Shown: in pieces, positions 24,260 through 32,225 of the stretch | Layout of the letters: every line of letters starts with the position of its first letter | How positions within the stretch are numbered: the first letter of the stretch is position 1 | NCBI RefSeq assembly: GCF_014926405.1 | Contig: NZ_JACXXJ020000005.1 | Location: 1,617,001 to 1,681,000 of the forward strand | Reading direction: 5' to 3' | Source: Agrobacterium vitis | Lineage (GTDB): Bacteria > Pseudomonadota > Alphaproteobacteria > Rhizobiales > Rhizobiaceae | DNA length: 64,000 bases | Program-made: the position numbers and the translations under genes | Notes under the pieces: model-generated | The model's input: only the letters and a program-made list of their open reading frames with translations | Told to the model about the DNA's origin: nothing | The model's database searches: none

Positions 24260-26074
24260 TTATTGATTTATGGAATAATCCGGGTCATCCCATGGGGATG
24301 CCTGGGAGGCACGAACACGGCACATCGCCATGCCCATCGACATGGCCAAAGACACCATGCCGTCGATGCGGCCAAAGGCATGTTCCTTGTCGAACATCCG
24401 ATGGCCGGTGCGGTTTTCTGCAAAGACGGTGCTGGCCGCACAACTGTCCAGCATCGGGTTCGGGTCGATCTCGATGCGCGTCTCATAGAGCGCGTTCTCG
24501 AGTTTGTTGATGCTATGCGGCATCCAGAGATAGATATCCTGCTCACCATCCGGTGCGTCAGGATCGCGCTCCAGCACCCGGCGCTGGAAGCCCTGCGGGT
24601 GGGTGGTCAGCGGTAGGGAAACACCCTGATCCTCCAAATGCTCGGACAATTGCTCCAGACCGTACTGGTCGGCGCCGATTTCCATCGGTTCGAACTTCGC
24701 GCAAATCTCGGCCAAGGCTTCTGCCAGCCAGGGATATTTGAGCCGCTGGCCGGGTACCGCCTCGATAAAGCCCTGGTCGCGCCAGAGGTCATAGGGGGCC
24801 TGGTCGGTATTGGCCCGATCCTCCAGCGTATCGGCCGGGGTCCAGAACCATGTCTTTGACGCAAACCGTTCGGCATCCTTGGTGCTGTCGAGAACCCAGA
24901 TCAGGGTCAGCGCGGTAAAGTCCCGGGTGCGCGACAGGTCGAGGCCGCCATAGCACGGAAAACCTTCGCTGATCAGCCAGTCGAGATCGAGATCCTTCTG
25001 GCAGGCCATCCAGGCCTCACGCTTGATTGCCGCATTGACCGATTGCGTCCATTCGCAAAAGTGCAGCCGGGCAATGCCGTTTCGTTTGCCGGGCATCATC
25101 CGCGCCTGGTCAACGACCCCATGCAGATAATCCGTGGTGATCGTCACATCGAGCAGCGGGTTTGCCTTCACCCAGCAGGACGGATCGTTTTCCCAATCGT
25201 CGCCTTCGTCCAAGGAACAGACAAAAGCGAATGTCGTGTCATCCTGGACGATCCCGGCCGCGACGTTGACGGCATGTTGGTGCTCTTCCCAGCAGATCGA
25301 TTTCCGGTCAGACCCGGAATTGGTTGCCATCACCAGCAACGGCTGTTTGCGGAATTTAAAACCGCGCTCCAGCATTTCGATCACATCGCGGTTGGGATGT
25401 TCATGCACCTCATCGCACAGCGCACAGGACGGTCGCGGACCCGATTGCGCCTTATCCGCCGAGATCGGCTTGAAGAACCGCTTATCGCCACCCTTGCTAA
25501 TGTAAGTGAGCTGCCAGACCGGGTTTTCGCCGGATGTCGTGATCCGTTGCGATAGTTCTGGCGACTGGTCGCGCATAGCAACCGCATCCCGAAACAGCAC
25601 CTGCGCCTGGTCTTTCTTGGCCGCCGCCGCATAGATCTCGGCACGGGGTTCGCCATCGGCCACCATCATGCAGATGCCGATCCCGGCCAGCAATGGCGAT
25701 TTGCCGTTGCCCTTGCCCTCTTCGTCATAGAAGCGCCGGAACCGACGCAAGCCGGTATAGGCCCATTTCCAGCCGAACAGCGAACCGACCCGGAAGGCCT
25801 GGCTTGGATGCAGCCGAAACCGCCGCCCCTCGAATTGCCCGCCATTCAGGCGCAGCTTAGACCCGAACCACTTGATCCGCTTGTTCGAGGTTTCCAGATC
25901 CCAGACCAGGCCCCGGGCCGGGCCGTCGATGAGATCGCGCAGGTGACGGCGGCAGGCATTGCGAACATGGGGACCGGCAACGATATCGCCACGCACCACA
26001 TCCGCCGCCCAGGCGGTCACCGGATCGTCGTCATAGCTGACATCCGGGATCTCGACATCAATCGAATCCATCAT
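24260..26074 (-). CDS. Phage terminase large subunit
   Basis: The product is about 604 aa. The ATPase centre begins with WKWAYTGLRRFRRFYDEEGKGNGKSPLLAG, with a variant Walker A (GKGNGKS). CALCDEVHEH is the Walker B Asp-Glu. The C-terminal nuclease domain carries YGGLDLSRTRDFTAL with the metal-binding Asp, and ADQYGLEQLSEHLED. Several ATG/TTG starts lie between 26071 and 26089 and none has an obvious ribosome site, so the first residues are uncertain. The frame overlaps the small-subunit stop. It packages DNA through the portal. Confidence 0.92.
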   Translation of the reverse strand: MMDSIDVEIPDVSYDDDPVTAWAADVVRGDIVAGPHVRNACRRHLRDLIDGPARGLVWDLETSNKRIKWFGSKLRLNGGQFEGRRFRLHPSQAFRVGSLFGWKWAYTGLRRFRRFYDEEGKGNGKSPLLAGIGICMMVADGEPRAEIYAAAAKKDQAQVLFRDAVAMRDQSPELSQRITTSGENPVWQLTYISKGGDKRFFKPISADKAQSGPRPSCALCDEVHEHPNRDVIEMLERGFKFRKQPLLVMATNSGSDRKSICWEEHQHAVNVAAGIVQDDTTFAFVCSLDEGDDWENDPSCWVKANPLLDVTITTDYLHGVVDQARMMPGKRNGIARLHFCEWTQSVNAAIKREAWMACQKDLDLDWLISEGFPCYGGLDLSRTRDFTALTLIWVLDSTKDAERFASKTWFWTPADTLEDRANTDQAPYDLWRDQGFIEAVPGQRLKYPWLAEALAEICAKFEPMEIGADQYGLEQLSEHLEDQGVSLPLTTHPQGFQRRVLERDPDAPDGEQDIYLWMPHSINKLENALYETRIEIDPNPMLDSCAASTVFAENRTGHRMFDKEHAFGRIDGMVSLAMSMGMAMCRVRASQASPWDDPDYSINQ

Positions 26075-26525
26075 CGGTCGGGAACTCAAATCCTAGCTGG
26101 CCGGTCGCCTGCAAACTGCGTTCGGCGGAAGGCGTCATGCCAAAATCACTCGCCAGCGCCCGGATCTGCCGCCACGTCTCATTCAACTGGCTGACTTCCG
26201 GGCGGCTCTTTAGCTGGGTGCCGTTGCGGGTTTGGCTCTCATAGGTTTCCCCGCCTTCCCGCACATCGAGCCGCAACCGCTCATGACGGGCTATTGTCCA
26301 GCAGAGCTGTTCGAACATGTAAACGTTGATTTCATTCAGTCGGTTCTTGCGGGGATCACACAGCGGCGGCGCGATCCGATCCCAGATGGCGCGCACATCG
26401 AACGGCAGATCATCAGGCCGAAGCTCCCGCGCCTTGGCCGCCGCCCGCGCCTCGAAGTTCGCGCCCTGGCCGTCCTCGGTTTTGAGGGGCACGACATTTT
26501 CGGAGGTAGGCTTGCGACCTTTCAT
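26058..26525 (-). CDS. Phage terminase small subunit, P27 family
   Basis: The product is 155 aa, beginning MKGRKPTSENVVPL, a typical P27 start. PDDLPFDVRAIWDRIAPPL, then a helix with LDVREGGETYESQTRNG and the C-terminal LASDFGMTPSAERSL are family marks. It recognises the packaging site. It overlaps the large subunit and follows the HNH gene, a gene pair needed for cos cutting in HK97-like phages. Confidence 0.88.
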   Translation of the reverse strand: MKGRKPTSENVVPLKTEDGQGANFEARAAAKARELRPDDLPFDVRAIWDRIAPPLCDPRKNRLNEINVYMFEQLCWTIARHERLRLDVREGGETYESQTRNGTQLKSRPEVSQLNETWRQIRALASDFGMTPSAERSLQATGQLGFEFPTDDGFD

Positions 26526-26658
26526 TGGGCAACCTCATCAAGAGTGGCTTTTTGTCTCCAATTCCCACTCGCTGCACACGAATGACCAACGCCGGTGCGG
26601 GAGGCGGATCGGGTTCAAGGCTGAACCACCCCCCTGCCCTCGACCATCGGACGAGGGG

Positions 26659-26988
26659 TCAGGTCCGGTTCGCCGGGTGTCTGGGATCGGTGGGCCAGCC
26701 ATTCGCGCCCATGGCTGTCGAGAAACCACGATGCTCTTCCCGCTGTTTGGTCGCGTCGTGATGCTTCTTGCACAGGGTCTGGAAAGGTCCGTTCCAGAAC
26801 TTCTCCGCATTGCCGCTATGGCGTTCAATGTGATCGCAGATGAAGCCCTTCTTGAGCTTGCCTTGCTGCCGGCACATCCGGCAATAGGGTTCCCGCTTCA
26901 GCTGGATTGCCCGGATGGCTCGCCACCTCGTAGTGTAGTACCAAGAGCGCCAGCCCTTGGCCTCATCTGATCTCTGATCTGTCGCCAT
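26659..26988 (-). CDS. HNH endonuclease next to terminase
   Basis: The product is 109 aa. It has RWRAIRAIQLKREPYCRMC with the zinc-binding CxxC, CDHIERHSGN for the HNH catalytic His-Asn region, and LCKKHHDATKQREE with the second CxxH pair. In HK97-like cos phages this enzyme works with the terminase in genome end cleavage. A strong terminator ends 10-20 bases before its start codon, so it is probably the first gene of the late operon. About 130 bases without a gene separate it from the small terminase and may hold the cos site. Confidence 0.88.
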   Translation of the reverse strand: MATDQRSDEAKGWRSWYYTTRWRAIRAIQLKREPYCRMCRQQGKLKKGFICDHIERHSGNAEKFWNGPFQTLCKKHHDATKQREEHRGFSTAMGANGWPTDPRHPANRT

Positions 26989-26996
26989 ATCCTTAA

Positions 26997-27026
26997 AACA
27001 AAAAAAGGCGACCCATCGGCCGCCTT
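26997..27026 (-). terminator. Terminator between early block and late operon
   Basis: The stem AAGGCG/CGCCTT (27005-27010 with 27021-27026) has a run of seven T and then TTTT in the minus direction. It lies between the NusG-like gene and HNH, with the T run only about 10 bases before the HNH start codon. Confidence 0.8.
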
Positions 27027-27195
27027 GTCATCATTCATCTGGTCATAGCTTACGCACTGGCCCTGAATCGCATCGCCTATTGGCTTGGATCAGAGCGAGG
27101 CCGGGGGAGAACATCAATCCCTTGGGAGCATCATACGCCCCGGTCATCTCGGTGGGAAAGGCTCTGTTCGCCTCTCCACGTTTCAAGCGATAATC

Positions 27196-27852
27196 TCAGG
27201 CCGAAATGAAGTCAATCCCCATCGTGATTTCGTTCATACTGCCGAACAACGGCACGTCAACGACCACCTGGCCACGCTTCGACAGCACCTTGCGCACTGT
27301 CACCACGAAGTCGGCAAACGGGCCAGAGCGGATCGTCACCTGCTTGCCCAGCACATCCGGCATCGGTGGAACGTCACGCCCATCCATATGTTTTCTTTCC
27401 GCTTTCTTGGCAGACAGCATCAGTTGGCGCATCAATGGTTCGGGCATCAGATGGGGCTTGCCATCCTTGCCCATCAGCCCACGAAGCTTCGATGCAAGCA
27501 TGAGACCGACGAAGGCTTCATTGTCGGGAATGACCTGCACGAACAGGTAGCCTCGAAACAGCGCCCGCTGGATATCCACAGCTTGCTTGCCGCGTCTGGG
27601 AGGCAATCTCAACCGCTCGAAGGGGCACCAGCACTCGATGTCCTGCTGTTCGAGCGAACCGCGGATCGCCTCTTCCATGCCGCTCTTGCAGCTCGCCACC
27701 ACCCACCGGGCCAAATGGTCGAACTCAGGCCGGTCGCGCCGGGCCATGGCAACCTGTCGCTGGCGCTTGGCCTCGATAGCGTTGATGTAAGCCAGCCTCG
27801 ACAAGCCATCATCCGAGACGCCATCCAGAAGTTTCCCGTTATGCTGCATCAT
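27196..27852 (-). CDS. NusG/RfaH-like transcription antitermination factor of the phage
   Basis: The product is 218 aa. Residues about 48-150 form an NGN domain: HLARWVVASCKSGMEEAIR, then DIECWCPFERL and RALFRGYLFVQVIP, the same positions as in NusG/RfaH. The C-terminal part contains a KOW segment (GKQVTIRSGPFADFVVTV, RGQVVVDVPLFGSMNEI). An N-terminal extension of ~45 residues and a linker with KKAERKHMDG are extra. NusG paralogues bind RNA polymerase and can prevent termination. It is the last gene before the terminator that separates early from late genes. Confidence 0.85.
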   Translation of the reverse strand: MMQHNGKLLDGVSDDGLSRLAYINAIEAKRQRQVAMARRDRPEFDHLARWVVASCKSGMEEAIRGSLEQQDIECWCPFERLRLPPRRGKQAVDIQRALFRGYLFVQVIPDNEAFVGLMLASKLRGLMGKDGKPHLMPEPLMRQLMLSAKKAERKHMDGRDVPPMPDVLGKQVTIRSGPFADFVVTVRKVLSKRGQVVVDVPLFGSMNEITMGIDFISA

Positions 27853-29122
27853 GGGTGCGTCCCTCGCTCAAGCTGGTTTGGAAGTGTTCGAGTGCCGCCT
27901 CGACCGCCGCGTCGAGATCGGGCTGATCCGGGTCAATGGGCGGGAAATAGTTCCAGTCGCGCAGGCCATCGACAAACATCCAGCCACGGCGTTCGTGCAG
28001 GCGCTTCCAGGCCGCAAACAGCGCACTGCTGCTTTCGACCCGCTCGAAGCTGGCAACCAGCGGCAGCAGGTCCACCGAGGTGACGAACGGCTCATTGCGG
28101 CGGGCAAGGTCGCGCATCCGGCTCACCAGCGGCCAGCCGTGTTCACGACGCTTTTCCCACACCAGGGCTTCCCGGCTGATCGCGCCAGAAGCCAGCCGCC
28201 GATTATCGAACGCCGTGAACACGAACTGGCCCGTCGGCTCGCAAAGCAGCGTTTCCAAGCGTCTGCCCATCCAGAGCTTGCCGCAAACCTTGGCGGTAGC
28301 GTGGGTTTGGACCGCTGGAGCAACCTCAGGCATTTTTTCCCAAGCCCGGTCTCGCAGGAACACAGCGGCGAAGGTGAACGTGCCTTTGCCGATCCACTGG
28401 ACGTAGGCCGGAGTTTTTTCGATGCAGGCCGCGCGCTGATCAGCCGTCAGGCCAAACCACGCCTTCCTCGCAGCCGTGTCGCTGCTCTTGTCGTAATTCG
28501 GCCAAGTCGGATACCAGCGCTTGAAGGCGAGATCGATCTTTCGCAATTCCTCTCTCGAAAATTCCCCCCGCCCCGCGCCTGCGGTGGGAGAGTTGTTTGG
28601 AGAGTTAGCTGGAAGAATCTTATCTTGGTGGAGCTGCTCCACCACCTTTGTGGAACCATTTCCACCACCTTCGGGCGCCATTTCCACCACCTTTTCCGCA
28701 CAAGGCGGTGGAGCTGCTCCACCACCTTCGGGCAAAACCTCGCCTTCAAAAGGTGGTGCATCTCCTCCACCAGCTTGCGCATTTGCGACAGAACCGGCAG
28801 CAGCATGGCCAGCGAGATCGCGTCCCGGCCAGCGGGCGATATATTCGTTACGCTTCCATTTTTGACCGCGAAAGCCATGCTGGGTGACTTCGATCCAACC
28901 CGCCTGTTCGGCAACGTCGAGGTGCTTCAGGATTGTTTTCTTATCGAGACCGGATAGCTCGACCAGTTCTGAGACGGGCGGATAGCAAGAACCTCCCGTG
29001 GCATCCATCTTCAGGCCGAGCGTATGCAGCACCAGCCGCGTGATCGGCGGCAGGCCAGATTTGGCAACGGCATGACGCCAGGACCATGCCCGCGACGTTG
29101 CTCCGTGATCAGGCTCTATCAT
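27839..29122 (-). CDS. Phage replication protein with HTH domain and internal repeats
   Basis: The product is 427 aa. Residues about 20-100 form a winged helix-turn-helix (LPPITRLVLHTLGLKMDATGG, then VSELVELSGLDKKTILKHLD), typical of phage replication initiators. A Gly/Pro/Ala-rich linker at about residues 120-180 is encoded by the repeat cluster, with the protein repeats KVVE and EGGG. The C-terminal half (FKRWYPTWPNYDKSSDTAARKAW) is a domain of unknown function found in related prophages. It is likely to bind the repeats in its own gene, as lambda O does. It overlaps the NusG-like gene at the 3' end and the upstream gene at the 5' end. Confidence 0.78.
   Translation of the reverse strand: MIEPDHGATSRAWSWRHAVAKSGLPPITRLVLHTLGLKMDATGGSCYPPVSELVELSGLDKKTILKHLDVAEQAGWIEVTQHGFRGQKWKRNEYIARWPGRDLAGHAAAGSVANAQAGGGDAPPFEGEVLPEGGGAAPPPCAEKVVEMAPEGGGNGSTKVVEQLHQDKILPANSPNNSPTAGAGRGEFSREELRKIDLAFKRWYPTWPNYDKSSDTAARKAWFGLTADQRAACIEKTPAYVQWIGKGTFTFAAVFLRDRAWEKMPEVAPAVQTHATAKVCGKLWMGRRLETLLCEPTGQFVFTAFDNRRLASGAISREALVWEKRREHGWPLVSRMRDLARRNEPFVTSVDLLPLVASFERVESSSALFAAWKRLHERRGWMFVDGLRDWNYFPPIDPDQPDLDAAVEAALEHFQTSLSEGRTHDAA
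28627..28758. repeat. Iteron cluster, candidate phage replication origin
   Basis: The 11-mer TCCACCACCTT occurs at 28638-28648, 28661-28671, 28683-28693 and 28718-28728, with an inverted 9-base form at 28750-28758. Two copies are part of a longer 22-base unit, GGTGGAGCTGCTCCACCACC plus TT (28627-28648 and 28707-28728), whose first 17 bases form a palindrome with 7-base arms. An A/T-richer stretch lies at about 28588-28627. The position inside the initiator gene matches the lambda ori layout. Confidence 0.6.
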
Positions 29123-29412
29123 GCCGCACCGCCTTTGCGCGCCACGTCCAGCATCGCCGCTCTGGCCGCACCAATGGTCAGCAACACGCTATCGCGCCAG
29201 CAGCCCTGCCCGCTCCGCGTGGAATTGATCGCCGCAAACTCGGCATCGAGATAGTTGACACCGGCCAGAAATCCGGCCGTCCGCAACACCATGCAGATGG
29301 CAGCATGGTCGCGATAAATGACACCCTGCGGCACCCGCAGCAGCCAGTCGGCCCGCTCCGCGTCCGTCTGGCAATCGCAAAGCTGCTCTACGATTGGAAG
29401 TAGCTCGGTCAT
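29119..29412 (-). CDS. Small early phage protein, unknown
   Basis: The product is 97 aa, with ATGA overlaps at both ends, so it is translationally coupled in the early operon. It is helical and Leu/Ala-rich, with Cys at several places (LCDCQTDAERADWLLRV). No motif or family was recognised. It probably supports replication or regulation. Confidence 0.6.
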   Translation of the reverse strand: MTELLPIVEQLCDCQTDAERADWLLRVPQGVIYRDHAAICMVLRTAGFLAGVNYLDAEFAAINSTRSGQGCWRDSVLLTIGAARAAMLDVARKGGAA

Positions 29413-29966
29413 GCTTCACCCCCGCCGCGCAACCACGCCTCGTACTCGCCAAACAGCGAGAGCCAGGCCGCTCTGACGCGGTCATCTTCATTGATCTGTT
29501 TTTTGCTGGTGATGCCGAGGCGGACCTTCAAAGCCGCGTCGGCAGTGTCTTTGTCGTCAACCACGCACCCGTCGCTGGTCTCGCTCAGAAACCGGTGAAA
29601 GGCAGCATGGGACAGCAGAATGGAGGCTTGCGCCGCGTGGTTCGGCTTGTGCTGTCGGGCCGCTGGCTGGCTATTGTGCGTCGCCAGCTCACCCCGCAGA
29701 TCGCGCACGGCAATCGCTGCCCGATCCACAAGACGAAGAAACAGGCGCAAATGATCGAGCGCTCCACAGATCAGGTCACGTTCGTCATGCAAGGCGGCCG
29801 GATGAATGGTGGCAATATGCACCTGCTCACCCATCAGCCGATGCACCACCAGGCGCAACCCGCCCCGATCCGCTTCCAGCGTCCAAACATCATCATGCAG
29901 ACGCTCTGCCGACCCCTTGAGCCGGTTCACCGTCGAGGCTTCGCGTTGGCGGTTCACATCTTGCAT
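29409..29966 (-). CDS. Early phage protein, unknown
   Basis: The product is 185 aa. It is helical, with a His/Asp/Glu-rich middle (HIATIHPAALHDERDLICGALDH) and a C-terminal helix with EYEAWLRGGGEA. It overlaps the next gene by ATGA. A hairpin (30002-30022) separates it from the regulatory genes. No family was recognised, and no function is proposed. Confidence 0.6.
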   Translation of the reverse strand: MQDVNRQREASTVNRLKGSAERLHDDVWTLEADRGGLRLVVHRLMGEQVHIATIHPAALHDERDLICGALDHLRLFLRLVDRAAIAVRDLRGELATHNSQPAARQHKPNHAAQASILLSHAAFHRFLSETSDGCVVDDKDTADAALKVRLGITSKKQINEDDRVRAAWLSLFGEYEAWLRGGGEA

Positions 29967-30001
29967 GATGCGGCCACCTTGTTCGCTGCGAGAATAAGGG
30001 A

Positions 30002-30022
30002 AAGCCCGGCAGAACCGGGCTT
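30002..30022 (-). terminator. Hairpin between regulatory and early genes
   Basis: A perfect 8-bp stem AAGCCCGG/CCGGGCTT has a 5-base loop, followed leftwards only by TTTCCCTT. It may act as an attenuator or processing site, and as a terminator it is weak. Confidence 0.4.
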
Positions 30023-30051
30023 GGGAAACTTGACTGACACATAACCGGCCA

Positions 30052-30288
30052 TCAGTTCGCCCTCATCAGACGATCAAGGTAAGCCTGACCCAAACCGGTC
30101 AGCAGCACCGTCTTATGATCCTCGCGGATCAGCACATAGCCGCAGGCACGGCAGTCATCCGCCAACCGCCGGTCAGGGCCATCACGCACGATCAGCTGAC
30201 CACCATGGATTTTGAGCTTGCGCAGGAAGCCCCGTGCCCGCGCACTCAAGGGCCGCTCGAACAGCGGGGTCAAGGTTGCGTCGATCAT
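30052..30288 (-). CDS. Small early phage protein, unknown
   Basis: The product is 78 aa. It has a basic middle (RARGFLRKLKIHGGQLIVRDG) and a C-terminal LLTGLGQAYLDRLM, similar in look to a small winged-helix protein. It overlaps the CII-like gene by ATGA. Not identified. Confidence 0.55.
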   Translation of the reverse strand: MIDATLTPLFERPLSARARGFLRKLKIHGGQLIVRDGPDRRLADDCRACGYVLIREDHKTVLLTGLGQAYLDRLMRAN

Positions 30289-30782
30289 GGCTGATCTCCC
30301 ACAACCCGCAGGCCGAATTTTTCCCCACCCCGCGCTTTCACACCGGCAAGCGCCTTGCGGAACACACCAATCTTCGCTTCGAGCGCAGCCGCATCCCGGT
30401 CCATCTTGGTGGCTTCCGCTGGCGTCGCAACGAGATCGGAAAAGGCAATGGCCGCACCGGAGAAAAGATCACCAGCCTGCTGCATCATATCAGCATAGGC
30501 AAGGATGGCGCTTTGCTCGACGGCACGGTCGCCTTCCGGGTCCGTCAACCGCCGACCGCTCAATTCCGCCATAGCCGAGGTGACAAGAGGCAGGCCGCAT
30601 TCGCTCTCCAGGGCATAGACAACCGAAATCGGCATCAGGTCCGTATCACGCGGATTGTTCATCCGGCCGATATGACTGGGAGAAACAGACGAGATCTCAG
30701 ATGCCCGATCGATGCCGCCAGCAAGCCTAATCAGGTCACGCTGCGCCGCTTTGATGCGATGAAACCAAGCGCTTGTTTGCAT
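30285..30782 (-). CDS. CII-like phage regulatory protein
   Basis: The product is 165 aa from ATG 30782. The segment QRDLIRLAGGIDRASEISSVSPSHI contains a Cro/CII-type helix-turn-helix, and SVVYALESECGLPLVTSAMAEL fits the CP76/CII-like regulatory proteins of temperate phages. The C-terminal region is helical. Two palindromes of the TTCCC type lie just upstream of its start and may be its own or a partner's operators. It follows the Cro-like gene in the leftward operon, the position of cII in lambdoid phages. Confidence 0.65.
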   Translation of the reverse strand: MQTSAWFHRIKAAQRDLIRLAGGIDRASEISSVSPSHIGRMNNPRDTDLMPISVVYALESECGLPLVTSAMAELSGRRLTDPEGDRAVEQSAILAYADMMQQAGDLFSGAAIAFSDLVATPAEATKMDRDAAALEAKIGVFRKALAGVKARGGEKFGLRVVGDQP

Positions 30783-30793
30783 GAGACAAAACC

Positions 30794-30837
30794 TTTCCCG
30801 CGCCGGGAAATCTCCGGCGTTTTTCCCGTGGTGGGAA
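30794..30837. promoter_or_regulatory. Pair of TTCCC-type palindromic operators
   Basis: The first is the perfect 17-bp palindrome TTTCCCGCGCCGGGAAA (30794-30810). The second is TTCCC, five bases, GGGAA (30823-30837). The centres are 28 bases apart. Both lie 12-55 bases upstream of the CII-like gene start. The sites differ from the repressor operators, so a second regulator is implied. Confidence 0.6.
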
Positions 30838-30976
30838 TTGATCAAAAATGTGAGGAATGGGCCGTCAGATACTCAGGGAGGCCCGCATGCAAAACGATAA
30901 CGATCCGCGCGGAGGCAGCCGCCAAATGGCCAGGAGAAGCCTTTTGGATAGACAAGCAAAAAGATTATCCAAGTCA

Positions 30977-31192
30977 TCAACTGGATTTCCGTTTGCTGAG
31001 GCAAATTTCAAGAAATTGAATGGCAGTTACACGCTGGTCTGTGCCGCGTTCAATGTCCCGGGCCAAATCGATACTGGGATCACGTTGACCGGACAGTACA
31101 CGTGACAATGTACTCGGCGCGCGCCCGATACGGAGCGCAAAGCTCGACAACCTCTCACCGGATTCGTCCAAATACGTCCTAAAAGCATCCAT
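30977..31192 (-). CDS. Cro-like HTH regulator
   Basis: The product is 71 aa, with FALRIGRAPSTLSRVLSGQRDPSIDLARDIE, a helix-turn-helix of the Cro/XRE type. It is divergent from the repressor gene, and the operator pair at 31203-31251 lies in the shared space. A TTGACT -35-like element is at 31228-31223 with the operator between it and the start codon, so repressor binding would shut this gene. The start codon is very close to the expected transcription start. Confidence 0.82.
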   Translation of the reverse strand: MDAFRTYLDESGERLSSFALRIGRAPSTLSRVLSGQRDPSIDLARDIERGTDQRVTAIQFLEICLSKRKSS

Positions 31193-31202
31193 GTAACATT
31201 AC

Positions 31203-31251
31203 TTGCCAAATAGGCAATTTTTAGTCAAGAGTTATTTTGCCTATTTGGCTA
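31203..31251. promoter_or_regulatory. Repressor operators between cro-like and repressor genes
   Basis: TTGCCAAATAGGCAA (31203-31217) and TTGCCTATTTGGCTA (31237-31251), the latter being the same site inverted with one change. They are 34 bases centre to centre. The first overlaps the leftward promoter between the -35 and -10 regions. The second ends at the possible upstream repressor start (ATG 31251). Confidence 0.8.
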
Positions 31252-31286
31252 TGGCGCTGGAGCTTCAAACTGAGCATTTTTGCCAT

Positions 31287-31952
31287 ATGGACAAACAATA
31301 CCCTAACAGACTGAATACGCTCCGAGAAGAACGGGGTATGACAATCGAGCAAGTAGCGGAAGCGACTGGCTTATCGACGTCATATGTGTCGAGGCTAGAG
31401 AATGGAGACCGCAACCTGTCGGTCAAAAATCTCAACCTCTTTGCGCACGCTTTGGGTGTCGAGCCTCAAGAGATTCTAATTAAGAGCAATGAACCGAAAG
31501 CGAATGTTGTAGCTGTGATGGGGCGCATTGGTGCTGGAGCCGAAATTTCGCCAGATGAAGAGCAGGTACCACCTGACGGCCTACATGAAGTCGAGACACC
31601 TTTTCCCATTCCCGACGATGCCCTGGCCTTCGAGGTCAGCGGCGATTCAATGTGGCCGCGATATGATGATGGCGATATTATAATTTGCTGGTCTCAGAGC
31701 ATCATCCCAGAAGACGTACTTGGCTGGGAAGCCGCTGTCAGAACGCGGGATGGCCGTCGATATCTCAAGCGCGTCCACAAAGGTGCAGAAGCCGGAACTT
31801 ATGACCTCGAAAGCCACAACGCACCACCCATAAGAGGGGTCGAGTTGGTGTGGGTCGCCTCCATTCAATCGGTCATCAGAAGCGGTCAATGGAAAAGGGC
31901 AGCACCATCTGAGCGCCATAGGCGCATACGCAAGATGATCTCAGGGCGGTAG
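31287..31952 (+). CDS. CI-like phage repressor, S24/LexA-type
   Basis: The product is 221 aa from ATG 31287. An alternative ATG lies at 31251 (233 aa). Residues 5-65 form an XRE helix-turn-helix (MTIEQVAEATGLSTSYVSRLENGDRN). After a linker, the C-terminal S24 domain shows FEVSGDSMWPRYDDGDII with the catalytic Ser and AVRTRDGRRYLKRV with the catalytic Lys, and a cleavage-type site (IGAGAEI). It should hold lysogeny by binding the four TTGCCAAATAGGCAA sites and be cleaved through RecA on DNA damage. It is followed by a good terminator. Confidence 0.92.
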   Translation: MDKQYPNRLNTLREERGMTIEQVAEATGLSTSYVSRLENGDRNLSVKNLNLFAHALGVEPQEILIKSNEPKANVVAVMGRIGAGAEISPDEEQVPPDGLHEVETPFPIPDDALAFEVSGDSMWPRYDDGDIIICWSQSIIPEDVLGWEAAVRTRDGRRYLKRVHKGAEAGTYDLESHNAPPIRGVELVWVASIQSVIRSGQWKRAAPSERHRRIRKMISGR

Positions 31953-31971
31953 CAAGACATCGCACGCAATA

Positions 31972-32000
31972 AAAAGGCCCAGATGTTTCTGGGCTTTTTT
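31972..32000 (+). terminator. Terminator after the repressor gene
   Basis: The stem GCCCAG/CTGGGC (31977-31982 with 31989-31994) is flanked by A and T runs, with six T after it. Confidence 0.85.
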
Positions 32001-32015
32001 GTATTTTTTATAAAT

Positions 32016-32067
32016 TTGCCAAATAGACAAATTTTAGCTTGACGATTATTGCCTATTTGGCAATATT
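32016..32067 (+). promoter_or_regulatory. Second repressor operator pair with rightward promoter
   Basis: TTGCCAAATAGACAA (32016-32030) and TTGCCTATTTGGCAA (32049-32063) are copies of the operator at 31203-31251. A TTGACG box (32039-32044) and an AATATT-like -10 at 32062-32067, 17 bases apart, form a rightward promoter that contains the second site. This mirrors the layout beside the Cro-like gene, so repressor would control both arms. Confidence 0.75.
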
Positions 32068-32225
32068 GCGTTCACCATCAATTCGATGGCGGCATATTTA
32101 AGCCGTGCGGCTTGAGTGCATCAAACAGCAGGCAAAGATGAGTTGGATGTAACGCGGCACGATACCCAGCCCGCGAACGCCGATCTGCGCCCGCTTTGCA
32201 GTTCCAGCGACAAGGAGCACTGAAA

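Noticed and set aside
30831..31019. A plus-strand frame of about 62 codons from GTG 30831, and another from ATG 30887
   Set aside because: They run antisense to the Cro-like gene and overlap the operator palindromes. The sequence is not conserved to any family I know, and operon logic favours the minus strand.
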